Positions 1 to 7,332 of a DNA stretch of 55,990 nucleotides are shown here, one piece after another. The DNA is taken from positions 1 to 55,990 of the forward strand of contig JAFSLL010000175.1 in assembly GCA_017448455.1 (NCBI GenBank). The letters run 5' to 3'. The position numbers and the translations under genes were made by a program. Within the stretch, counting starts at the first letter, position 1, and each line of letters begins with the position of its first letter. Below the pieces are notes generated by a model, which worked only from the letters and a program-made list of their open reading frames with translations, was not told where the DNA came from and made no database searches. This DNA is from Oscillospiraceae bacterium. GTDB lineage: Bacteria; Bacillota; Clostridia; Oscillospirales; Oscillospiraceae.

Positions 1-33
1 ATGTCACTGCGCTGCCCTTTGCAGCATCAGAAA

Positions 34-60
34 CAGATCCCGGCAGGGCGCCGGGATCTG
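34..60 (-). terminator. Hairpin after the BMP lipoprotein gene
   Basis: An 11-bp perfect inverted repeat (34-44 with 50-60, 5-base loop) lies 13 bases beyond the stop codon of the minus-strand lipoprotein gene. On the minus strand it is followed by TGTTT, only a weak U-tract. It is best read as an intrinsic terminator that makes the lipoprotein gene monocistronic, or as a partial terminator before transporter genes beyond the window edge. Confidence 0.65.
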
Positions 61-73
61 TCTGAACACTTAA

Positions 74-1327
74 TTACTCATCAACATTGACGATGCCGTC
101 GATGTCAATATCAAAATACGGAGCGGAGCGGAACTCGGACTCGTGGAAGTAGCCGTCGGAAATGACGTTGGTCTCGGGAACAAAGTCGCCCATGTCGTCA
201 ACGTCGGCAAGGTACTCGTCCAGTGCTGCGCCGTCCTTGGTCCAGGTCGTGGTGTCATAGACATGCAGCGTGCCGGCCAGGAACTGGGCTTCGGCTTCGG
301 CAATGGCCTCAACCGTGCCGGGGGCGGCAACAGCCTCGTTGACGTCGGTCAGCTCAACGGAACCGGTGGCAATCGTGCCGGTCCAGTCAGTGGCAATGGC
401 CTCACCGTTCATTACGCAGTTGATCATGTACTCCATGTAGGGAACCCAGTTGATGCGGCTGGAAACGATGAAGGTGTTGGGGCCGGCATCAATGGTGCTG
501 CCGTTGTAGGAGACGTTCGGAACACCGGCGTTCTCGCAGGCGGTCGGAGCGCCAAGGGAATCGGCGTGCTGGCTGATCAGCTTGCAGCCGTTGTTGATGA
601 GCTTCTGGGCGCCTTCCTGCTCAAGAGCGGGATCATACCAGGAGTTGGTGAAGGTGACTTCCATGGTAACAGTCGGGCAGACAGAACGGACACCGAGGAA
701 GAAAGAGGTGTAGCCGGACTTCACTTCGGCATAGGGATAAGCGCCGACGTAGCCGATCTTGGCTTCTTCAGCGGAGAACTCACCATTCTCAATCATCTGG
801 TTGAGCTTCATACCGGCAGCGATACCGGCGAGGTAACGGCCTTCATAGATGGAGGCAAAAGCGTTGTGGTAGTTGGCAAGGCCTTCGGTGTGGGCCTTGG
901 TGCCGGTGGCATGGCAGAACTGGACATCCGGATTGTCCTTCGCGACCTGGATCATGAAAGACTCGTGGCCAAAGGAATCGGCAAAGATGATGTTGCAGCC
1001 TTCGTCAATGAGCTCTTCAGCAGCATCGGCGCATTCCTGACCCTCGGGAATATTGGTCTTGAGAATGTATTCAACACCGGTATTCTCGCAGGCTTCCTTC
1101 GCTGCGTTCAGGAAGTTGAGGTCGTAGGTGGAGTTCTCGTCATGCAGGAAGATGAAACCGACTTTGACAGCGGAAGCTTCTTCAGCGGGGGCAGCCTCTT
1201 CAGCAGGAGCAGCAGCTTCTTCAGCAGGAGCGGCTTCGGTGCTGGAGGAAGCGGGCGCGGAAGAACCACAGGCAGCCAGAGCAAGTACCATGACCATAGC
1301 CATCAGCAGTGCGATGATCTTTTTCAT
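74..1327 (-). CDS. BMP-family purine nucleoside ABC transporter lipoprotein
   Basis: Substrate-binding lipoprotein of the BmpA/Med family, which binds nucleosides for import by an ABC transporter. The 417-residue product opens with a lysine-rich, hydrophobic signal peptide ending in a lipobox (LAAC, Cys20). A low-complexity Ala/Glu/Pro linker (about 25-52) follows and tethers the binding domain to the membrane. The domain starts at KVGFIFLHDEN and keeps family features such as IIFADSFGHE and the YAEVKSGYTSFFLG stretch. The start is supported by GAGGAGAAG eight bases upstream. No permease or ATPase subunit is in the window; they may lie to the left beyond the hairpin at 34-60, or elsewhere. 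A guanine riboswitch (1558-1628) precedes it, which supports guanine, hypoxanthine or their nucleosides as ligand. Confidence 0.9.
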   Translation of the reverse strand: MKKIIALLMAMVMVLALAACGSSAPASSSTEAAPAEEAAAPAEEAAPAEEASAVKVGFIFLHDENSTYDLNFLNAAKEACENTGVEYILKTNIPEGQECADAAEELIDEGCNIIFADSFGHESFMIQVAKDNPDVQFCHATGTKAHTEGLANYHNAFASIYEGRYLAGIAAGMKLNQMIENGEFSAEEAKIGYVGAYPYAEVKSGYTSFFLGVRSVCPTVTMEVTFTNSWYDPALEQEGAQKLINNGCKLISQHADSLGAPTACENAGVPNVSYNGSTIDAGPNTFIVSSRINWVPYMEYMINCVMNGEAIATDWTGTIATGSVELTDVNEAVAAPGTVEAIAEAEAQFLAGTLHVYDTTTWTKDGAALDEYLADVDDMGDFVPETNVISDGYFHESEFRSAPYFDIDIDGIVNVDE

Positions 1328-1359
1328 TTGTTCTTCTCCTCAATAAAAAGATTTTTTGG

Positions 1360-1388
1360 GAAGTGCCGATTGTGGGAACGGCACTTCC
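1360..1388 (-). other. Hairpin just upstream of the BMP gene SD
   Basis: A 10-bp perfect inverted repeat (about 1360-1369 with 1379-1388) sits between the riboswitch terminator and the ribosome binding site of the lipoprotein gene. On the minus strand it is followed by an A-run, not a U-run, so it is not an intrinsic terminator. It could stabilise the 5' end of the mRNA. Confidence 0.5.
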
Positions 1389-1457
1389 ATTTATCTGTAG
1401 GCACACAGGCGCCCGAGATACAGAAAAAACAGACGGGAGGTAGCGCCTCCGGGTTTC

Positions 1458-1501
1458 GAAAAACAAAAAACACCGTGGAACATCACCATAAGTTCCCGGT
1501 G
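1458..1501 (-). terminator. Riboswitch expression-platform terminator
   Basis: On the minus strand a stem (1492-1501 with 1471-1481, one bulged A) is followed by TTTTTTGTTTTT (1459-1470). This is a strong intrinsic terminator about 57 bases downstream of the purine aptamer and upstream of the lipoprotein gene. Known guanine riboswitches in Firmicutes use this layout: ligand-bound aptamer favours termination, so expression should fall when guanine or hypoxanthine is plentiful. Confidence 0.85.
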
Positions 1502-1557
1502 GAGAAAAGAAGTACTTCGGAAGGGAAAGCGCACACTGCTGCTTCTCTTCCTGAGCA

Positions 1558-1628
1558 TTTCGATAGTCCGGTCATTTACGGCGCCCGGGTAGAAACTTCA
1601 AATCCATATCATTTGCTATATATCGAAA
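1558..1628 (-). promoter_or_regulatory. Guanine-class purine riboswitch aptamer
   Basis: The minus strand matches the purine aptamer in order. P1 is an 8-bp perfect helix (TTTCGATA at 1621-1628 with TATCGAAA at 1558-1565). J1/2 is TATAGC, P2 is CAAAT/ATTTG with the conserved loop GATATGG, and J2/3 is the invariant AAGTTTCTACC. P3 carries loop CCGTAAAT, and J3/1 is GACTAT. The C in GACTAT is the specificity base (C74 in the xpt numbering), predicting guanine/hypoxanthine rather than adenine. P3 has one G-A mismatch. It controls the BMP lipoprotein gene through the terminator at 1458-1501. Confidence 0.95.
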
Positions 1629-1683
1629 CCGTCTATATGAAACCGATCCGGCCGGCGTGTGCCGGCCCGCTCGGGATGCCCGT

Positions 1684-1712
1684 ACTATATCAGCTAAAAA
1701 GGTAAAAGTCAA
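1684..1712 (-). promoter_or_regulatory. Sigma-A promoter for riboswitch and BMP gene
   Basis: On the minus strand, TTGACT (1707-1712) and TATAGT (1684-1689) are separated by exactly 17 bases. Transcription would start near 1677, about 50 bases before the aptamer; a GC-rich hairpin (GGCCGGC/GCCGGCC) lies in between. Confidence 0.85.
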
Positions 1713-1792
1713 GCCAAAAATTCTCTGTTTTGAACATTTTTTAATACAAATTTTTGTACATTTTTCACAGAAATGAAATTACGGCAAACTTC

Positions 1793-1821
1793 TTGACAAT
1801 TATCTTTTCGTGCGGTAAACT
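1793..1821 (+). promoter_or_regulatory. Sigma-A promoter of the nadE-purB-purA operon
   Basis: TTGACA (1793-1798) and TAAACT (1816-1821) are separated by 17 bases. The predicted start near 1828 gives a leader of about 125 bases before nadE that contains the terminator at 1856-1909. The promoter is divergent from the BMP promoter 80 bases away. Confidence 0.8.
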
Positions 1822-1855
1822 TTCAGCGTCTTTTGAATTCGAGTTTGTTGTTCGG

Positions 1856-1909
1856 CGTTCGCTGATGTCTGGGACCACGTGCCCTGGAAGGCATCGGAGG
1901 GCGTTTTTT
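1856..1909 (+). terminator. Leader terminator (attenuator) before nadE
   Basis: A 14-bp stem (1856-1869 with 1890-1903; several G-U pairs and one G-A mismatch) is followed directly by TTTTTT (1904-1909). It lies inside the leader of nadE, between promoter and start codon, and there is no upstream plus-strand gene to terminate. It should therefore act as an attenuator. The inner loop contains GGG/CCC around the palindrome CCACGTG. Only about 28 bases of leader precede the stem, which is short for a known aptamer class; I recognise none. Confidence 0.7.
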
Positions 1910-1953
1910 CATTTTGATTGGAACGGGAAAAAGAATCCGGGAGGAAAGAAAGA

Positions 1954-2682
1954 ATGGACAGAAACTGGCAGGAAGAGTACGAGGGCAGGGTTGCCTATAT
2001 CCGGGATCTGGTCAACGGCAGCGGCGCAGCCGGCATCGTGTTCGGCAACTCCGGCGGAAAGGACAGCGCGCTGGTCGGGATCCTCTGCAAAGCCGCCTGC
2101 GCGAATACGGTCGGGCTGATCATGCCATGCGCGTCCAAACGCAACTTCGGCATGGATGCGGAAGACGGCAGGGAACTTGCGGAACAGTTTGACATTGAAA
2201 CCCGCGTGATAGACCTGACAGCGGTACGGGAAGCGGAGCTCAGTGCCCTTCGCAGCATCGCGGATCTCAACGATGCGGCTGTGACCAATATTGCGCCCCG
2301 GCTTCGCATGACGACACTCTATGCGGTTGCCGCGGCGGAAAACCGCCTTGTTGCCGGTACCGGGAACCGCAGTGAAATCCATATGGGCTATTTTACCAAA
2401 TGGGGAGACGGAGCAAGCGATTTTAACCCTATTTCCGATTTGACCGCGACCGAGGTGTTTGCTTTCCTTGCGTACCTGCAGGCGCCTCGCAGCATCATTG
2501 ACAAGGCCCCCTCTGCCGGCCTCTTTGACGGCCAGACGGACGAGGAAGAGATGGGGGTCCGTTACAGCGCCATCGATGCCTGGCTGCTCGAAGGCGTCGC
2601 GTCAGATGCAGACCTCGCTGTCATTAACCGCTACCACAGGCGCAGCGAACACAAACGCTGCCCAATATCCACCTACCGATAA
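1954..2682 (+). CDS. nadE: NH3-dependent NAD(+) synthetase
   Basis: Catalyses the last step of NAD synthesis: deamido-NAD plus ammonia plus ATP gives NAD, AMP and PPi. The 242-residue product carries the N-type ATP pyrophosphatase P-loop (SGGKDSALV, about residues 34-42), the central GTGNRSE motif and the KWGDGASDFNPISDLTATEV segment that shapes the deamido-NAD site. There is no glutaminase domain, so free ammonia is the nitrogen source. ATG at 1954 is chosen because GGGAGG (1939-1944) sits at proper spacing; an ATG at 1918 in frame has no comparable site. It is first in an operon with purB (23 bases downstream) and purA. A terminator in the leader suggests attenuation control. Confidence 0.93.
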   Translation: MDRNWQEEYEGRVAYIRDLVNGSGAAGIVFGNSGGKDSALVGILCKAACANTVGLIMPCASKRNFGMDAEDGRELAEQFDIETRVIDLTAVREAELSALRSIADLNDAAVTNIAPRLRMTTLYAVAAAENRLVAGTGNRSEIHMGYFTKWGDGASDFNPISDLTATEVFAFLAYLQAPRSIIDKAPSAGLFDGQTDEEEMGVRYSAIDAWLLEGVASDADLAVINRYHRRSEHKRCPISTYR

Positions 2683-2705
2683 CAAGATGAAGAGGAGAGC
2701 ACGCC

Positions 2706-4139
2706 ATGCACGACCGTTATGAAAATCCGCTGTGCGCCCGTTACGCCGGCAGAGAAATGCAGGAGATCTTTTCCGACGACCGCAAGTTTTCGACCTGGCG
2801 CAGGCTTTGGCTCGCGCTTGCCGAGACTGAGCAGGAACTCGGCATTCCCATTACCGATGCGCAGCTGGAGGAAATGCGCGCGCATCTGACCGACATCGAC
2901 TACGCGCTGGCGGCGAAGGAGGAAAAAGCCCTGCGCCATGACGTGATGGCGCATGTGCACACATTTGCGGCATGCTGCCCGCAGGCCGCTCCGATTATCC
3001 ATCTGGGGGCCACCTCCTGCTATGTGGGGGATAACACGGACGTGATCAACATGCGTGACGCGCTCCTCCTGATCCGCCGCAAGCTCCTGGGGGTGATGGC
3101 GGCGCTGGCGGACCTCGCAGAGAAGAACAAAGACCTGCCCACGCTGGCGTTTACGCACTTCCAGGCGGCACAGCCGACTACGGTCGGAAAACGCGCCTGC
3201 CTCTGGCTGCAGGATCTGGAAATGGATCTGCGCCAGCTGAACTTCCAGCTGGAAGAGCTGAAGCTGCTCGGCTGCAAGGGGACAACTGGCACAGCGGCAA
3301 GTTTCCTGACCCTGTTTGAGGGGGATGAGGAGAAAGTGCGGAAGCTGGAGCGCGGCATTGCCGAGAGAATGGGCTTCCCGCATTGCCAGAGCGTCAGCGG
3401 ACAGACCTATTCCCGCAAGCAGGACTTTGCCGTCCTCCAGGTGCTCAGCGGCATTGCGCAGAGTGCCTCCAAGTTTGCCGGTGACTTCCGTCTGCTCAGC
3501 CATCTGAAGGAAGCGGAAGAACCCTTTGAATCCGGCCAGATCGGCTCATCCGCTATGGCCTACAAGAGGAATCCCATGCGCTCCGAGCGCATTGCCTCTC
3601 TCGGCCGCTATGTGATCTGTGACCTGCAGAACGCGGCGCTCACCGCTTCCACCCAGTGGCTGGAGCGTACACTGGACGACTCCGCCAATCGCAGAATTGC
3701 GATCCCGGAGGCCTTTCTTGCCTGTGACGGCATCCTGAATCTGTACGCGAATATCGCCGGCGGCCTGCGGCTTTTCCCTGCGGTAATGGAGAAGCATCTG
3801 CGGGAGGAGCTCCCGTTCCTTGCTACGGAGAATATCCTCATGTACTGTGTGAAGGAAAAAGGGGGGGACCGTCAGGATCTGCACGAGCACATCCGCCGGC
3901 ACTCCGTTGCCGCTGCGGAACAGGTTAAGCTGTACGGGAAAGAAAATGACCTTCTGCAGCGCATTGAGGCAGACCCCGCGTTCGGCCTGACCGCGGAGGA
4001 GCTGAACCGGATCGCGGACCCCGCGAGCTTTACGGGAATGGCGGCGCGGCAGTGCGAAGACTTTATTATGAAAGAAATCCGCCCCCTGCTGCGGCAGTAC
4101 GAGGGCGAGATTAAGCAGGCGGACGAGATCTCCGTCTGA
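2706..4139 (+). CDS. purB: Adenylosuccinate lyase
   Basis: Cleaves adenylosuccinate to AMP and fumarate, and SAICAR to AICAR, in purine synthesis. The 477-residue product has the fumarase/aspartase fold: the HLGATSCYVGDNTD region, the THFQAAQPTTVGKR segment with the catalytic His, and the superfamily signature SSAMAYKRNPMRSER on the flexible loop. AGAGGAG lies about ten bases upstream of ATG 2706. It follows nadE and precedes purA with a 50-base gap, so the two steps from IMP to AMP are adjacent. The length and AMAYKRNP variant match the longer vertebrate-like PurB group found in many Clostridia. Confidence 0.95.
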   Translation: MHDRYENPLCARYAGREMQEIFSDDRKFSTWRRLWLALAETEQELGIPITDAQLEEMRAHLTDIDYALAAKEEKALRHDVMAHVHTFAACCPQAAPIIHLGATSCYVGDNTDVINMRDALLLIRRKLLGVMAALADLAEKNKDLPTLAFTHFQAAQPTTVGKRACLWLQDLEMDLRQLNFQLEELKLLGCKGTTGTAASFLTLFEGDEEKVRKLERGIAERMGFPHCQSVSGQTYSRKQDFAVLQVLSGIAQSASKFAGDFRLLSHLKEAEEPFESGQIGSSAMAYKRNPMRSERIASLGRYVICDLQNAALTASTQWLERTLDDSANRRIAIPEAFLACDGILNLYANIAGGLRLFPAVMEKHLREELPFLATENILMYCVKEKGGDRQDLHEHIRRHSVAAAEQVKLYGKENDLLQRIEADPAFGLTAEELNRIADPASFTGMAARQCEDFIMKEIRPLLRQYEGEIKQADEISV

Positions 4140-4189
4140 AGACACCCAATATACCTGCGGGAGCGTACTCCCGGAAAGAAGGAATACAT

Positions 4190-5467
4190 ATGTTAACATC
4201 CATTGTGGGAACCAACTGGGGCGATGAAGGCAAGGGTCGTATGGTCGACCTGCTCAGCCGGGATTATGATGTGGTGGTCCGTTATCAGGGCGGAAACAAT
4301 GCCGGACACACGGTGGTGAATGAAAGAGGCCGGTTCATTTTAAATCTGCTTCCCTCGGGAATCCTGCGGGATGAGACAGCCAATGTCCTCGGTCCGGGGA
4401 TGGTGGTTGACCTGGAGCATCTTACAAAAGAAACAACTGCGCTGCGTGACGGCGGCATTTCGGTCAGCCCGAAACACCTGATTCTCAGCAGCCGGGCGGT
4501 CATCTGCCTGCCGTATCACCGGCTGCTGGATCAGCTGGAAGAGGACCGGCTCGGTGACAAAAAGTTCGGCTCCACCCGCCGCGGCATTTCGCCCGTCTAT
4601 GCCGACAAGTATATGAAGAAAGCCCTGCGAATGGGCGATCTTCTGCATCCGGACTCCCTGCAGGAAAAGGTTCGGGAGATCGTCGAATGGAAGAATCTGA
4701 CCGTGGAAAAGGGTTATGGCCACACGCCTGTAGACGCGGAGGAGATCCTCGCCTGGCTGGACACTTACGGCAGGCCCTTTGTACCGTATATCCGGGACAC
4801 TGCGGTCTTCCTGAAGCAGGCGATGAATACGGGGAAGTCCGTCCTGTTTGAGGCGCAGCTTGGCGCCCTGCGCGATGTGGACTTTGGGATTGTACCCTAT
4901 ACCTCCGCGTCTACCACGCTGGCGTCTTATGCCCCGATCGGCGCAGGTGTCCCGTACGCGAAGCTTGACCAGGTCATCGGGATCATGAAGGCGTATTCCA
5001 GCTGTGTCGGTGAGGGACCTTTCACCTGTGAACTGTTTGGGGAGGAGGGCGACGCCCTTCGGGAAGCAGGCGGAGAATACGGCGCCGCAACCGGACGTCC
5101 GCGTCGGGTCGGCGGCTTTGATGTGGTTGCTTCCCGGTACGGCGTTCAGATGCAGGGCTGCACCAGTCTTGCCGTCACGAAGCTTGACGTTCTCTCCTAC
5201 ATGAAAAAGATACCGGTCTGTGTGGCTTACGAGCTCAACGGACAGCGGATTGAGGATTTCCCGGTTTCCATCGATGACCTCAATGCCGCAAAACCGATCT
5301 ATGAATACCTGCCGGGCTTCTGCTGTGATATCAGCGATGCCCGCAGCATGGAAGACCTGCCGCGCGAAGCGGTGGATTATATCCGTTTTCTGGAACAGGC
5401 GGTCGGCTGCCCGGTGCAGTATGTCTCGGTCGGCGCCGAGCGCGAAGCGTATATCAAACTGTTTTAA
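4190..5467 (+). CDS. purA: Adenylosuccinate synthetase
   Basis: Joins IMP and aspartate using GTP, giving adenylosuccinate, the substrate of the adjacent purB product. The 425-residue protein shows the N-terminal GTP-binding loop (TNWGDEGKGR, with catalytic Asp and Lys), then QGGNNAGHTVV with the catalytic His, the FGSTRRGISPVYADK IMP-binding region and the C-terminal ATGRPRRVGGFDVVA guanine/aspartate loop. AAGAAGGA precedes ATG 4190. It is last in the nadE-purB-purA operon; no convincing terminator follows its stop codon, only weak dyads. Confidence 0.96.
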   Translation: MLTSIVGTNWGDEGKGRMVDLLSRDYDVVVRYQGGNNAGHTVVNERGRFILNLLPSGILRDETANVLGPGMVVDLEHLTKETTALRDGGISVSPKHLILSSRAVICLPYHRLLDQLEEDRLGDKKFGSTRRGISPVYADKYMKKALRMGDLLHPDSLQEKVREIVEWKNLTVEKGYGHTPVDAEEILAWLDTYGRPFVPYIRDTAVFLKQAMNTGKSVLFEAQLGALRDVDFGIVPYTSASTTLASYAPIGAGVPYAKLDQVIGIMKAYSSCVGEGPFTCELFGEEGDALREAGGEYGAATGRPRRVGGFDVVASRYGVQMQGCTSLAVTKLDVLSYMKKIPVCVAYELNGQRIEDFPVSIDDLNAAKPIYEYLPGFCCDISDARSMEDLPREAVDYIRFLEQAVGCPVQYVSVGAEREAYIKLF

Positions 5468-5860
5468 GACCTGAATCCGTGAAATTCAGCTTCAAAATAT
5501 AAGGATCTACTCACTGAGGGCATTTTTCCAACACTCCAATACAGTGATGATCCCTGTTAACGAGTTGCTGACTATTGAACAGCCGCTTAACCATGGCGAT
5601 CCTATGAAAAAGGGCACAGTTAGAGACAATCCCAAAATTTGTGTAAACTCGGGTTATATCACATAACACAGAGCCCGGCAAATCTATAGCCCTAAGACAG
5701 GGGACTCCTGCATAACCTGCCACCATTGGAACCCTTCCACGTGCTTAACGTCCCCTGTACCATCTGAATTTTACGGCAGAAAACCAGTCATCTGCGGCAA
5801 ATGTGTCCGGAAAGCCGAGCTCCCGTGTAATTGTAATCGTGCGAAACCCACAACAGTATA
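5468..5860. other. Gene-poor stretch after purA with a possible IS scar
   Basis: I see no credible gene. The sequence changes character: it is less GC-rich than its neighbours and reads as scrambled non-coding DNA. The minus strand at about 5626-5655 holds GTTTACACAAATTTTGGGATTG followed by a TCTC end, and a hairpin (GGGTTAT/ATAAC with flanking GCTCTG) follows. A TTTACACAAA tract next to GGGA..TCTC resembles the terminal repeats of IS256-type elements, but there is no transposase and no matching second end. A minus-strand ORF at 5511-5726 has no recognisable domain or RBS. Confidence 0.35.
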
Positions 5861-5896
5861 AAAGAACGGGAGGAAAGAATGAAAAAGCATCGCAGG

Positions 5897-5936
5897 ATGA
5901 CGGCAGTCGGTTTCCCCTCTGCCGTCATTGCTTTTT
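5897..5936 (+). terminator. Intrinsic terminator-like hairpin
   Basis: A 10-bp perfect stem (ATGACGGCAG 5897-5906 with CTGCCGTCAT 5919-5928) is followed by TGCTTTTT. It could end transcripts reading from purA. It lies inside a 37-codon ORF (5879-5992) that has GGGAGG upstream but no recognisable product. Confidence 0.6.
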
Positions 5937-5975
5937 GCAAAAATTATTATGATAGAATAAGAAAGGCGGCAGTGA

Positions 5976-6185
5976 GACCTATCCCGCAATGATGACGCGC
6001 GTCAAGGAATTACAGCAAAATGGGGGATTGGACTGCTGAATCTGTGGGACGATGATGAATTTAACACGATCACCGCCGCACAGCGCAAACTCTGGATGGC
6101 AGACGCAGTGCATCCAACCAAGGCGGGATACCGTGACTGGTGGTGCCCGGACCTGGAGTGCCAGCTTCTGATGGAATTACAATAA
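5976..6185 (+). pseudogene. 3' remnant of an SGNH/GDSL hydrolase gene
   Basis: The frame ending with TAA at 6183-6185 encodes a C-terminal piece with the typical SGNH esterase ending: GLLNLWDDDEFNTITAA, then DAVHPTKAGYRDWW, where the D..HPT block holds the catalytic Asp and His. The frame is closed by TGA at 5973-5975, and no catalytic GDS block is found upstream, so about two thirds of the gene is missing. Its stop is 13 bases before the GH5 start, so it once formed an operon with the glycosidases, probably as a carbohydrate esterase. The upstream breakpoint lies near the possible IS scar. Confidence 0.65.
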
Positions 6186-6198
6186 AGGAGGAACCGAT

Positions 6199-7332
6199 GT
6201 GAAACCGATTCGCGGAACCAACCTCGGTAATTGACTTGTTCTGGAAAAATGGATGAAGCCCGATCTCTTTGCTTCTACGGAGACAGAGGATGAGACCTGG
6301 CTTTCCCGCAAAATGCCGCCGGAAGAGTTTGCCGCGCTGATCAGAGAACATCGCGACAGCTACCTTACGGAAGAGGACTTCCGCTTTATCGCGGAGCAGG
6401 GCCTCAACACCGTGCGTCTGCCTGTGCCGTATTTCACCTTTGGGGATCGGCCGCCTTTTGTAGGCTGCATCGAATGGATCGACAAAGCCTTTGACTGGGC
6501 GGAGAAGTACGGCCTGCAGATTCTGCTGGACCTGCACACGGTTCCTTACAGCCAGAACGGATATGATAACGGCGGTCTTACCGGTGTCTGCCACTGGTAC
6601 AAACATCCGGATGAGGTGGAATTTGCCCTGACGGTTCTGGAACGGCTGGCCGAGCGATATGGCAGAAGGGCGGGCCTTTTCGGAATCGAGGTGCTGAACG
6701 AACCCATCAGCTGGATCGTCTATCTCACCGCGCCGAGTACAGGCAAGGCCGTTGACAAGGAAGAAGCCAGGGGTTCCGGCTATGTGCCGCTGAGTTTTCT
6801 GAAGCCCTTCTACCGCGAGGCATATCAACGCATCCGGAAACACATGGGTGAAGAAAAAACCGTCGTTTTCCACGACGGCTTTCGTCTGACGAGCTGGAAC
6901 CGCTTCTTTGATGAGGCGGGCTTCACCAATGTCGCTTTGGATACGCACATCTATATCTTCGCGATGGAGAGCTTTGTCCCGCTGCATAAGCCCTGGGTGT
7001 ACAAGTTCTATATCGACATCAACCGCCGCCAGATTGCCGCTGTCAGCCGGCATGTTCCGGTGATCGTCGGGGAATGGTGTATCTGTAACCGTTACGCGGA
7101 GAAGACGATAAAAGCCGTGGCCTCTGGGGAACGGGATGCGGAGAAGCGCCGGAAATATCAGGAAATCGCCGGACTGGAGCTTGATGCCTGGAATACTGCG
7201 GCGGGCTGGTTTTACTGGAACTATCAGCTCCTGCGCGATCGTGAGACACCGACAGATGAGTCGTGGAAGGAAAGCTGGGACCTTGCCCGCTGTCTGAAAA
7301 ACGGCTGGCTGACAAAGGAAATGTTGAAATGA
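6199..7332 (+). pseudogene. GH5 glycoside hydrolase with in-frame TGA at codon 12
   Basis: A cellulase-superfamily glycosidase (GH5, most like the exo-beta-1,3-glucanase group), cytoplasmic as no signal peptide is seen. The natural start is GTG 6199, behind AAAGGAGG (6184-6190), giving KPIRGTNLGN, then TGA at 6232-6234, then LVLEKWM. The family motif is NLGNWL, so TGG became TGA. Translation from ATG 6253 gives 359 residues but has no SD and loses the first strand of the barrel. The rest is intact: EVLNEPISW with the acid/base Glu, DTHIY, and VGEWC with the nucleophile Glu. The intact remainder suggests a recent mutation or stop read-through. Its end overlaps the GH30 start (ATGA). Confidence 0.75.

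Noticed and set aside
143-1705. Plus-strand 520-codon open frame opposite the BMP gene
   Set aside because: Antisense shadow of a real lipoprotein gene; low-complexity glycine-rich product, no SD, and it runs through the riboswitch and promoter of the opposite strand.
5879-5992. 37-codon ORF with GGGAGG upstream
   Set aside because: It runs through a terminator hairpin and its product matches nothing I know; may be chance or a degraded gene start, so it is only mentioned, not called.
6070-7053. Minus-strand 327-codon open frame across the GH5 gene
   Set aside because: Shadow of the GH5 frame, which holds catalytic motifs; no family or SD on the minus strand.
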